From Sphingomonas palustris (GTDB lineage Bacteria; Pseudomonadota; Alphaproteobacteria; Sphingomonadales; Sphingomonadaceae): 47,186 bases of DNA. Each line of letters starts with the position of its first letter. Position 1 is the stretch's first letter. The notes under the pieces were generated by a model that made no database searches, was not told the DNA's origin, and saw nothing but the letters and a program-made list of their open reading frames with translations. Below, piece by piece: positions 1 to 7,173 of the stretch. Location: assembly GCA_026225215.1 (NCBI GenBank), contig JAMFSI010000134.1, forward strand, positions 1 to 47,186. The letters are read 5' to 3'. The position numbers and the translations under genes are program-made.

Positions 1-1
1 A

Positions 2-553
2 TCACAGCGCGCCCTCATAAAGCGGGATCGACCGAGAGATAGGATCGCCCGTATAGCGCGCCACCCACCCTTCCGGCGTCACGAACAGGCGAATGACGGT
101 GAAGTCGGGCCGCTCTCCCGTGTCGAACCAGTGTGCTATTCCGGCGGGCAGGACGATGAGGTCGCCGGCCGTGCACTCCAGCGCGTGGACCGTTCCACCG
201 GCACGGATGTAGAAGAGCCCCCCGCCGGCCACAAAGAAGCGCACCTCATCGTCGTCATGCACATGCTCGTCCAGAAATTTGGCTCTGATCGCCGCCCGGT
301 CGGGATGATCCGGGCCAAGGCGAAGGACGTCGCAGCTCAGATAGCCGCCGCTTGCTTTCAGCCTGGCGATATCGGCGGCATAGGCCGTCATTATATCCGC
401 GTCGCCGGGTTGATCCGGCAGAACTGCACCGGCATCCCAGCGTTCCAGCACCACGCCGCTGGGGATCAGCGCAGCAGCGATTGTATCGAAATCGCCATAA
501 CGGGCGCGTTCGGCGAAGGGTGCATGGTCAGCGTATTGGATCAGATGGGTCAT
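2..553 (-). CDS. mtnD: Acireductone dioxygenase (ARD)
   Basis: Cupin-fold metal dioxygenase of the methionine salvage pathway. With iron it converts acireductone to the 2-oxo acid precursor of methionine plus formate; with nickel the family makes an off-pathway product. The 183-residue protein carries the ARD metal-binding signature around HVHDDDEVRFF (two His and a Glu) and a later His in AGIAHWFD, matching the expected three-His-one-Glu ligand set. The start MTHLIQYAD was chosen over an upstream in-frame ATG because it lies exactly at the ATGA overlap with mtnB, indicating translational coupling. The stop is at the very left edge, so the gene is complete. The enolase-phosphatase mtnC, if linked, would lie outside the window. 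Family assignment is confident; the in vivo metal cannot be told from sequence. Confidence 0.93.
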   Translation of the reverse strand: MTHLIQYADHAPFAERARYGDFDTIAAALIPSGVVLERWDAGAVLPDQPGDADIMTAYAADIARLKASGGYLSCDVLRLGPDHPDRAAIRAKFLDEHVHDDDEVRFFVAGGGLFYIRAGGTVHALECTAGDLIVLPAGIAHWFDTGERPDFTVIRLFVTPEGWVARYTGDPISRSIPLYEGAL

Positions 554-1185
554 GATCTTGCTCCGTGCAGCTTCATTTCCTCCCAGGCGCACTCCAGCAG
601 AAACTCGCTCGCTTCGACCGTATGCTCCGCCATGTCCATGCTCGTACCCCATGCGTAAAGGCCGTGGCCTGTAATATAGAAAACAGGAAGCAGCGGTTGC
701 CGCGCCAGCAGGCGAGGCCGCAATTCCGCTGCAAGCGCCGCCATATCCTGATTGTTGTCGACCAGCGGCAAGGCGATACTGATATCGTGCGTATCAATGC
801 CGGGGAAGGCCTTAAGCAATTCATAGCCCTCAAGAGGGATGGATCGCTCCCCGGCGAGAGCACGGCTCAGGACCGTGCCGGGGACGCTATGGGTATGCAG
901 CACGGCCGAAGCGTTTGGGTCAACCGCATAGACCAGACAGTGGAGCAGGGTCTCGGCCGATGGCTTCTTGCCGTCCAGCGACGCGCCGTTGGGATCGACG
1001 CGCATGATCTCGTCAGGCGTCAGCCGCCCCTTATGTGCGCCGGACACGGTGATGGCGATGCTTCCGTCTTCGAGGCGGATCGAATAATTGCCCGCAGTCG
1101 CTGGTGCGAAGCCGCGCGCATCGAGGCGACCGCCGACGGCGATAATGGCGGCAGCGGCGCTTACATGATCGGTAGGCTTGGTCAT
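550..1185 (-). CDS. mtnB: Methylthioribulose-1-phosphate dehydratase
   Basis: Class II aldolase/adducin-family zinc enzyme that dehydrates 5-methylthioribulose-1-phosphate, the methionine salvage step two before MtnD. The 211-residue product has the N-terminal TAGNYSIRL motif, the VLHTHSVPGTVLS zinc-binding His pair near residue 96, and a further His in ITGHGLYAWG, all typical of MtnB. Its stop overlaps the mtnD start by 4 bp. Upstream lies only the broken Lrp-type regulator, so the promoter of the pair may sit in or near that remnant (about 1186-1300). Length is normal for the family. Other class II aldolases (for example fuculose phosphate aldolase) share the fold, but pairing with ARD makes MtnB the clear call. 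Confidence 0.92.
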   Translation of the reverse strand: MTKPTDHVSAAAAIIAVGGRLDARGFAPATAGNYSIRLEDGSIAITVSGAHKGRLTPDEIMRVDPNGASLDGKKPSAETLLHCLVYAVDPNASAVLHTHSVPGTVLSRALAGERSIPLEGYELLKAFPGIDTHDISIALPLVDNNQDMAALAAELRPRLLARQPLLPVFYITGHGLYAWGTSMDMAEHTVEASEFLLECAWEEMKLHGARS

Positions 1186-1262
1186 TTCGCCCGTTTACCA
1201 ACGCCCTGCCCGGTCGTCGAGATTGCTCTGACGGGACACTTTCGTTCAATGGGGCCTTTGCC

Positions 1263-1289
1263 AGAGCATCGCGCCAAAAAGTGGGCATC
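1263..1289 (+). repeat. Partial copy (A) of the TAGAGCATCG stem-loop repeat
   Basis: Matches the left half of the fuller copies near 37.2, 38.6 and 44.3 kb (AGAGCATCG, then GCCAAAAAGTGGGCA). The right half, which would hold GGTTTTT and the closing CGATGC arm, is missing. It sits inside the C-terminal part of the Lrp remnant and marks the point where Lrp homology ends. Confidence 0.75.
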
Positions 1290-1606
1290 AGGAACCGTTC
1301 ATAGTCGGCAACGTCGGAAACCACGACCCGGAGCAAATAGTCCCATTCGCCCGACATCGAATAGCATTCGATAATCTCCTGCCGCTGCCGCACGAGACCC
1401 TCGAAAGCACTGCGCGCTTCACGGGTGTGGCTACGGACGCGGACGTTGCACAGCACGTTGACATTGCGGTCGAGCGCGGCGGGCTTGAGCAGCCGAACAG
1501 CCGGTCCCAGCACGCCTGCGGCTTCCAGGTTCTTGACGCGCCGCCAGCAGGAGGCGGCGGAACCGGATAGCGGGAGATCACAGTAAACGCCTGCCTGAGC
1601 CGGCAA
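1263..1606 (-). pseudogene. Lrp/AsnC-family regulator remnant, truncated at both ends
   Basis: The translation keeps the end of the Lrp helix-turn-helix (CWRRVKNLEAAGVLG) and much of the AsnC/RAM effector domain (NVLCNVRVRSH, IIECYSMSGEWDYLLRVVV, VADYERFL). About the first 30 residues of a normal Lrp are absent: an in-frame stop coincides with the stop of the upstream E1 gene and only a TTG at 1606 could start. At the C-terminus homology stops after DYERFL, where a copy of the TAGAGCATCG repeat reads through as MPTFWRDAL; the usual final strand is not found in any frame before mtnB. Lrp-type regulators (BkdR) often control branched-chain keto-acid dehydrogenase genes, so this may be the dead cognate regulator of the adjacent E1. 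That link is inference. Confidence 0.8.
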
Positions 1607-1615
1607 CTGCTGTTT

Positions 1616-3814
1616 TCACGGTTCAGCCCTCACCAGGCGGCGCGCCGACGCGACGATATCGTCTACCGAAGGCATGGTTGCGCCATAAGCCGGACCGGTC
1701 GCGATAAAGCTGTCCTGTGCGGTCAGTCGCGCATGCGGTAGGTTAGTCTGCTCGCTGAGAAGGGCCATCAACGCCTCGGCGATCCCGCCGGTGCGGCGGG
1801 TCTCGTCAACGATCAGCACATGGCGGCAGCCGGCGAGCGCGGTGACGATCGCCGCTTCAGGCAGCGGGGACAGCCAGCGTATATCGACGATCCGCGCATC
1901 GAGACCGTGCCCGGCAAGCTGCTGCTGCGCTTGATGAGCAAAGTAGGCGCCGTTGCCATAGGTCAGGATCGCGAGGTCTTCGCCGCCATTTTTCCCGTCA
2001 TGCCGCCCGACCTCGCCGAAGGCGATGCGTTCGGAAGGATCGGGATAGCGCCTCGTCCAGCCACCATCGCCGACCACATGCAGATCCCGCATCGGATAAA
2101 GCGCGATAGGTTCGAGGAAGACGACCAGTCTCTGCTCCTCGCGCGCGAGCCGAACGCATTCGCGCAGCATCCGGGCAGCGTCGGCGCCGTTCGACGGACA
2201 AGCGAGGATCAGCCCCGGGATGTCGCGCAACACCGCAACCGAGTTGTCGTTGTGAAAGTGACCGCCGAAGCCCTTCTGATAGCCGAGCCCCGCGATCCGG
2301 ACGACCATTGGATTGGTGAATTGCCCTTTGGAAAAGAACGGCAGCGTCGCGGCCTCACCGCGCAGCTGATCCTCGGCATTGTGGAGGTAAGCGAGGAACT
2401 GGATTTCGGGCATAGGCAAAAAGCCGTTGTGGGCCATGCCGATGCCCAGGCCGAGGATCGATTGCTCATCGAGCACCGTGTCGATCACTCGGCTCCGCCC
2501 GAAACGGGTGCTCAACTTCTGAGTGACGCCATAAACGCCGCCTTTGGTGGCAATGTCCTGGCCCATGAGCACGACCTCACCATGAGTCAGCATCAGGTCG
2601 GTGAGGGCCCAGTTGATGAGCCGCGACATGATCTGCGGCGCTTCCATCATCTTCAAATCGCTGCCGAATATCGCTGCGCGTGCTTCCGGCGAGGGGTCAT
2701 TGCCCAGACGGCATGGTCGCGGCGGCGGGATAAGATGCTCCATGACCTGAGCTGCGGTCTTGAGCCGAGGCCAGGTGGCTGCTTCAGCGGCAATCCGCTC
2801 CACGCGAGCAACGGTTTCCTCGTAGATCGCCAGGGCCGCCGCTCGTTCGAGAGCCCCCGCTTCCGCCATCAGACGAACAGCGTGCAGCAACGGGTCTTGC
2901 GCTTCTTCGGCTTCCAACTCGCCAAGTGGCATATAGCTGGTTGGCACGTCGGCGCCGGCATGGCCGTATAGGCGCAGAGTACGGACATGGAGAAATACGG
3001 GCTCGCGACGCAGGCGAACATAGTCAGCCGCTTGCCGGGCCACGCGGAACGTGTCGTAGAGGTCCAGGCCGTCGCAGGAAAAATAGCGCAAACCTGGCCG
3101 GTGAGCAAAATTCGCGGCGATCCAGCCCTTGGGCGTCCTGGTCGAGATGCCGATGCCATTGTCCTCGCAAACGAACAGCAACGGCAGCGGCATCGACTGA
3201 TAGGCGGTCCATTGCGCGGTGTTGAACGCGCCCTGCGCGGTCGAATGATTGGCCGAGGCGTCGCCAAAGGAGCACAGAATGATGGCATCGTCGGGCAATG
3301 CCTTGTGCTCAGGCGGTTGCCGTCGGGCGAGTGCGATCGAATAGGCCGCGCCCACCGCCTTGGGCAGGTGGCTCGCGATCGTCGAGGTCTGCGGCGGAAT
3401 GGCAAGGGCTTTCGATCCGAGGACCTTATGGCGTCCGCCTGAAATCGGATCGTCGCTCGAACATGCGAAGGAGAGCAGCATGTCCCAGGCCATCGACTGA
3501 TCCGGAACCTGCGACGCACGCTGGATCTGGAAGGCGGCGTCGCGATAATGGAGGAAGGCCATGTCGGTCGGCCGCAGCGCTGCGGCAACCGCCGCCATGC
3601 CTTCGTGGCCGGAGGAACCGATCGTGTAGTAACCCTGCCCGGCCGCCTGCATAGCCCGGCTGACCCGATCGAGCACCCGCGACAGACAGCCCGAGCGATA
3701 GATCTCAACCGCCTCCTTGCCGGTCAACGGTCCGGAAGGCGCGCGACCCTCCGGCAAATCGCCATTCGCGGCGCGGCGCAGGAAATTCTCGTGGACGATC
3801 TGGGCGCGGTCCAT
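1616..3814 (-). CDS. 2-oxoacid dehydrogenase E1, fused alpha and beta subunits
   Basis: Thiamine-diphosphate-dependent E1 of the branched-chain or pyruvate dehydrogenase type, with alpha and beta subunits in one 732-residue chain. The alpha half (about 1-380) has GSSGHEG near 67, the ThDP/Mg motif beginning GDASANH at 184, the EDNGIGIST segment, and the YGHAGADVPTSYM region corresponding to the regulatory loop of branched-chain E1. The beta half (about 405-732) has VVLMGQDIATKGGVYGVT, the PEIQFLAYLHNAEDQ segment and the VDETRRTGG segment near the end. The start MDRAQIVHEN at 3814 follows a good GGAAGGGAA ribosome site; an upstream extension into astA is a shadow. No E2 or E3 gene is present, so it must use partners encoded elsewhere. 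It follows astA by 61 bp on the same strand. Substrate is undetermined; a branched-chain keto acid is my preference. Confidence 0.85.
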   Translation of the reverse strand: MDRAQIVHENFLRRAANGDLPEGRAPSGPLTGKEAVEIYRSGCLSRVLDRVSRAMQAAGQGYYTIGSSGHEGMAAVAAALRPTDMAFLHYRDAAFQIQRASQVPDQSMAWDMLLSFACSSDDPISGGRHKVLGSKALAIPPQTSTIASHLPKAVGAAYSIALARRQPPEHKALPDDAIILCSFGDASANHSTAQGAFNTAQWTAYQSMPLPLLFVCEDNGIGISTRTPKGWIAANFAHRPGLRYFSCDGLDLYDTFRVARQAADYVRLRREPVFLHVRTLRLYGHAGADVPTSYMPLGELEAEEAQDPLLHAVRLMAEAGALERAAALAIYEETVARVERIAAEAATWPRLKTAAQVMEHLIPPPRPCRLGNDPSPEARAAIFGSDLKMMEAPQIMSRLINWALTDLMLTHGEVVLMGQDIATKGGVYGVTQKLSTRFGRSRVIDTVLDEQSILGLGIGMAHNGFLPMPEIQFLAYLHNAEDQLRGEAATLPFFSKGQFTNPMVVRIAGLGYQKGFGGHFHNDNSVAVLRDIPGLILACPSNGADAARMLRECVRLAREEQRLVVFLEPIALYPMRDLHVVGDGGWTRRYPDPSERIAFGEVGRHDGKNGGEDLAILTYGNGAYFAHQAQQQLAGHGLDARIVDIRWLSPLPEAAIVTALAGCRHVLIVDETRRTGGIAEALMALLSEQTNLPHARLTAQDSFIATGPAYGATMPSVDDIVASARRLVRAEP

Positions 3815-3875
3815 CTGGTTCCCTTCCGTTGCGTTTGAACGCCCAATTGAGCCGAGCGATGGGAATTTCGGCAGA

Positions 3876-4889
3876 TCACCGCGGCACCCAGGTAATGCGA
3901 TCGCCTGAAGAAACAGCGATGAGCCGTGCCGTTGCCCGGTCAAGGGCGATGCCCCCGTCGACGATGCAAATCCGGCCATAGGTCGCGCGGAATGCACCCA
4001 GAATTCCAGCAGCAACGATAGCTTCGGTGCCACCCTCGTCCGAAAGCGCAACCAGCTGTGCCTCGCGCGCATCTCGCAATGTCGCGATGCTGTCGGTAGC
4101 GACGGTCATCGTCGGGCCGCCATCGAACACATCGACGTAGCGGTCATAGATGAAGCCCTCATTCTCCAGCATCCGTTGCGCGGCTCGTCCCGACGGGTGC
4201 GGGACGCCGAGCACGGCGTGCGCGCTTTCTGGCAGCATCGCACAATAGATCGGATGCTTCGGCATCAGGTCGGCAATGAATTGGATCCCGCGCACGGCTT
4301 TATATTCGTCGGCTTCGCGAAAACTCATGCCGAAGAAGCGCCCGGCAACGCCTTCCCAGAACGGCGAACTGCCGGCTTCGTCGATCACGCCGCGCAGTTC
4401 GGCCAATGTCTGGTTCGCGAAGCGCTGGCGATGCGCCCGCATGAACAGATAGCGGCTTCGCGCCAGCAAAGCCCCGCTCCCCGTCGCGCGCGCATCGGGG
4501 CGAAGGAACAGTCCGCCGACCTCGCTGCAGCCGTTGTGATCGGTCACCAGAGTCAGCATCTCGATGCCGATGGAACGACACAGATCAGCGCTGTAATGGG
4601 CGAAGGAGTCCCTGCGAAAGCTGTAATGCGGCCAGGAATGACCGATCTGCGAGAAGATCTGGCAGGTGCCGAGAGCCCGGTCAGTCTCGGCATCCTTGAG
4701 GATGAACATGAAGATGTCGTCGCCGAGCGTCTCGTCGCTCCGCGCGAATGCGGCAGCGGCGCTGGCCAGTTTGGACCGAAGCTTGCCACGGTCTGCCGGC
4801 AGGTTCGTGAAGCCCCCGCCGGTAGTCTTGGCCATCTCGTAGATCGCCGGGAGATCTTCAGGGCGGGCTGCTCGCCAAACGAGGCTCAT
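3876..4889 (-). CDS. astA: Arginine N-succinyltransferase
   Basis: First enzyme of the AST pathway: transfers succinyl from succinyl-CoA to the alpha-amino group of arginine for catabolism to glutamate and succinate. The 337-residue product shows family motifs: WRAARPEDLPAIYEMA at the N-terminus, TGGGFTNLPADRGKL, CSEVGGLFLRPDAR, FWEGVAGRFFGMSF, EADEYKAVRGIQFIADLMPKHPIY and the FDGGPTM segment. The start MSLVWR follows AGGAG with normal spacing and overlaps by 4 bp (ATGA) the stop of a 33-codon ORF that connects it to astD. Length is close to E. coli AstA. astB, astC and astE are not in the window, so the pathway would need genes elsewhere. Identification is confident. Confidence 0.94.
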   Translation of the reverse strand: MSLVWRAARPEDLPAIYEMAKTTGGGFTNLPADRGKLRSKLASAAAAFARSDETLGDDIFMFILKDAETDRALGTCQIFSQIGHSWPHYSFRRDSFAHYSADLCRSIGIEMLTLVTDHNGCSEVGGLFLRPDARATGSGALLARSRYLFMRAHRQRFANQTLAELRGVIDEAGSSPFWEGVAGRFFGMSFREADEYKAVRGIQFIADLMPKHPIYCAMLPESAHAVLGVPHPSGRAAQRMLENEGFIYDRYVDVFDGGPTMTVATDSIATLRDAREAQLVALSDEGGTEAIVAAGILGAFRATYGRICIVDGGIALDRATARLIAVSSGDRITWVPR

Positions 4890-4987
4890 AGCGACAACTC
4901 CTGCCGCTGAAACTCCCGACAATCGATAACGATAGCGCGCGCGACACGATCGGCGATCGCGAGTTCCGCTCGGCTCAAGCCGGTCAT
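4886..4987 (-). CDS. 33-residue ORF linking astD and astA by double ATGA overlap
   Basis: Reads MTGLSRAELA at the start and RQELSL at the end. Its ATG overlaps the astD stop as ATGA (4984-4987) and its TGA overlaps the astA start as ATGA (4886-4889), so it spans the whole gap in one open frame. Ribosomes finishing astD could reinitiate here and hand over to astA. The astA ribosome site (AGGAG) lies inside this ORF. I recognise no domain; there is no signal peptide or membrane segment. It may be a true small protein, a coupling device, or the vestige of a lost gene. A chance ORF of this length is possible, but exact overlaps at both ends are less expected by chance. Confidence 0.45.
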   Translation of the reverse strand: MTGLSRAELAIADRVARAIVIDCREFQRQELSL

Positions 4988-6408
4988 GACCGCAGCATGG
5001 CCCTGATAGTCTCGTGGTTTCCCGAGAGGCTCGCAGCTTCGAAGCTCGCCATCGGATAGGCGCAATAATCGGCCGCATAGAAGGCGCTCGGCCGATGGTT
5101 GCCCGATTCACCCAACCCTCCGAACGGAGCCGCGCCGGCCGCCCCGGTGGTCGGCCGATTGCGATTGACGATGCCGGCACGGGCCTCAAGCAGGAATCGC
5201 TGCCACAGGGAGTCCTGGCTCGTCACGAGGCCGGCGGCGAGCCCGAAGCGAGTGTTATTGGCAGCCGTGATCGCGTCATCGAAACTCGCGACCCGTATCA
5301 CCTGCAATACGGGCGCGAATATCTCCTCGTCCGGCGCCTGGACGCCGGTTACGTCGAGCAATGCGGGCCTGACGAAGGTTGCGTTGCGTCCATCGACGAA
5401 GGCCAAGGGAAGAATGGCGCGGGCGCCCAGCGCCAGCAGCTGATCGACTTGTTGGCGAGCCGTCTCGGCTGCGCGCTCCGAAATCAACGGCCCGAGATAG
5501 GGCTGGGGATCTTCATCCCAGGAGCCGATCGGCAAGCGCCAGGCCAGCTCGGAAACGGCATCCACCACGGCATCGCCAAATTGCCCTTCGGGGACAATGA
5601 GCCGGCGCGCGCATGAACAGCGCTGACCGCTGGTGGCATAAGCAGACTGGACAGCGATCGCTGCGGCTTCGATGACATCGCCGTCCCAAACCATCAGCGG
5701 ATTATTCCCGCCCAGTTCGAGCGCGAGAATGACATCGGGTCGCTCGGCAAAGCGGCGTCGAAACTGCATGCCCGTCGCCGCAGAGCCGGTGAAGAGCAAG
5801 CCATCGATGTTGGCGTCGATCAATGCCTCGCCGGTTTCACGGCCGCCCTGGACGATCGAGAATACCCCGTCCGGCACTCCGGCCTCCCGCCAGATGTCGG
5901 CCATCGCGGCGCCGACTCCGGGGGTAAGTTCGGAGGGTTTGAAGATCACGGTGTTGCCGGCAAGGAGCGCCGGGACGATGTGGCCATTGGGAAGGTGGCC
6001 GGGGAAATTATAAGGGCCTAGAACTGCCATGACGCCATGCGGACGATGCCGAAGAACGGCTTCTCCGAACGGCAAGGAGGATCGCTTCTCTCCAGCTCTT
6101 TCGGATTGCGCGGCGATTGACAATTCGACCTTGCCGACCATCGAGCCAACTTCCTGGCTGGCTTCCCATAGGGGCTTTCCGGTTTCGCGCGCGATGAGTT
6201 GGGCAAATGCCCCTGCTTTCGCTTTGAGAGCGGATGCAAAGGTTCGGACGATCGCGACGCGCCCCTCAAGCCCAGTCGCGCGCCAGGAAGGAAAAGCCTC
6301 GCGCGCATGGGCAACCGCGCGAACCACATCGCTGGAGGAAGCCTCGGGCCCTGACCAGACGACCTCTCCGGTTGCCGGTGATGTGGAGATGAGTTGCCGG
6401 CTGATCAT
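4984..6408 (-). CDS. astD: Succinylglutamate-semialdehyde dehydrogenase
   Basis: NAD(P)-dependent aldehyde dehydrogenase of the AST arginine pathway, oxidising N-succinylglutamate semialdehyde to N-succinylglutamate. The 474-residue product is AstD-like throughout: RHRPHGVMAVLGPYNFPGHL (the oxyanion/NAD region), NTVIFKPSELTP, LLFTGSAATG, LALELGGNNP (general-base Glu), the catalytic Cys in SAYATSGQRCSCARR, and the C-terminal FGGLGESGNHRPSAFYAADYCAYPMAS segment characteristic of AstD rather than other ALDHs. The start MISRQLISTSPATGE was chosen to match AstD N-termini; 16 further in-frame residues lie upstream without support. It is first in the astD-33 aa-astA run, with a 15-bp palindrome 36 bp upstream as a possible operator. 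Confidence 0.93.
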   Translation of the reverse strand: MISRQLISTSPATGEVVWSGPEASSSDVVRAVAHAREAFPSWRATGLEGRVAIVRTFASALKAKAGAFAQLIARETGKPLWEASQEVGSMVGKVELSIAAQSERAGEKRSSLPFGEAVLRHRPHGVMAVLGPYNFPGHLPNGHIVPALLAGNTVIFKPSELTPGVGAAMADIWREAGVPDGVFSIVQGGRETGEALIDANIDGLLFTGSAATGMQFRRRFAERPDVILALELGGNNPLMVWDGDVIEAAAIAVQSAYATSGQRCSCARRLIVPEGQFGDAVVDAVSELAWRLPIGSWDEDPQPYLGPLISERAAETARQQVDQLLALGARAILPLAFVDGRNATFVRPALLDVTGVQAPDEEIFAPVLQVIRVASFDDAITAANNTRFGLAAGLVTSQDSLWQRFLLEARAGIVNRNRPTTGAAGAAPFGGLGESGNHRPSAFYAADYCAYPMASFEAASLSGNHETIRAMLRS

Positions 6409-6443
6409 GTCGAGACATCCAGGACCGTTCAATATGTGTCGCG

Positions 6444-6458
6444 CCATGTTTAACATGG
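6444..6458. promoter_or_regulatory. 15-bp perfect palindrome upstream of astD
   Basis: CCATGTT-T-AACATGG is a perfect inverted repeat with 7-bp arms, 36 bp upstream of the astD start. Position and symmetry fit an operator for a dimeric regulator. It does not look like an ArgR box to me, and no regulator is encoded nearby except the broken Lrp gene. Otherwise the 195-bp gap to the SRPBCC gene shows nothing I can name. Confidence 0.4.
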
Positions 6459-6603
6459 GGCAAGTGGAGCTTATCCTGAACAGTCGCAGTCGTCACGCTT
6501 TACGGCGCGAGAAACCAGGCGCGGGTCGCGGCACCGGTCAGCTTGGCAGGTAGGCGGATTATCTGCTTGTCGATCGCGCTGCCGGTTCCCCACTTTTTCT
6601 CGC

Positions 6604-7152
6604 TCAAGGCAATCTGGATCCGAAAAGCCACCGCCAAAGCCGGACAAGTGATCCTGGCCGTCCGTCTGCGACTGATGCGGCCTGTTCGCAGTTTGCCCCA
6701 GGCTGGGGACCAAGCGATTTTTCGATTTCGTGCTTGAGCTGGTTAGCGAAATCCTGAGCGAATTTCGGGAGCAGGGGCTTTCCCATAGCCTCCCACATCA
6801 GCGCCATCGGCCCGCTGCCGATCACGCTTACTTTCAGGGATATTTCGGTTTCGTTCGGGCCTTTCGCCACCGCTCGATACGTGCCGCCGCCCTGGACCGG
6901 GTCGCCGGCCAGCTTATACGTGAAGTGAACCGTTTCCGGCCCGTTCCATTCGTCGACATTCACCGATACTTTCACCGTTCGGACCAGCCCGCCGACCCCC
7001 ACCTTGAGCGTCCAGCGCGATATGTTTTCATCGACAATCTCACACGCGCGATAACCGGGCATGATCTCCGCCCAGCGGGCGATGTCCTGAACGTAATTCC
7101 AGACGGATTCGATGCCCGCATTGACCAGCGCAGTCTGTTCCGTTTCGATCAC
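6604..7152 (-). CDS. SRPBCC (START-like) family protein, CoxG/polyketide-cyclase type
   Basis: The first about 145 residues form a helix-grip hydrophobic-pocket fold: IETEQTALVNAGIESVWNYVQDIARWAEIMPGY opens in the style of CoxG and polyketide cyclase/dehydrase proteins, followed by beta strands (WTLKVGVGGLVRTVKVSV, ETVHFTYKLAGD, ETEISLKVSV) and the long C-terminal helix (LLPKFAQDFANQLKHEIEKSLG). The tail to residue 182 is Arg/Trp-rich and not part of the fold. Members bind hydrophobic ligands or act as cyclases or chaperones; no catalytic role can be assigned. It follows the flavoprotein gene by 21 bp and is last in the dioxygenase-flavoprotein-SRPBCC run, so it may bind or present that pathway's substrate. 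Confidence 0.75.
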   Translation of the reverse strand: MIETEQTALVNAGIESVWNYVQDIARWAEIMPGYRACEIVDENISRWTLKVGVGGLVRTVKVSVNVDEWNGPETVHFTYKLAGDPVQGGGTYRAVAKGPNETEISLKVSVIGSGPMALMWEAMGKPLLPKFAQDFANQLKHEIEKSLGPQPGANCEQAASVADGRPGSLVRLWRWLFGSRLP

Positions 7153-7173
7153 GGCAGGTCAAAGCCCCATCCG

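Noticed and set aside
6471..6713. 80-residue minus-strand ORF between astD and the SRPBCC gene.
   Set aside because: It overlaps the SRPBCC gene, has no ribosome site and has low-complexity composition typical of a shadow frame.
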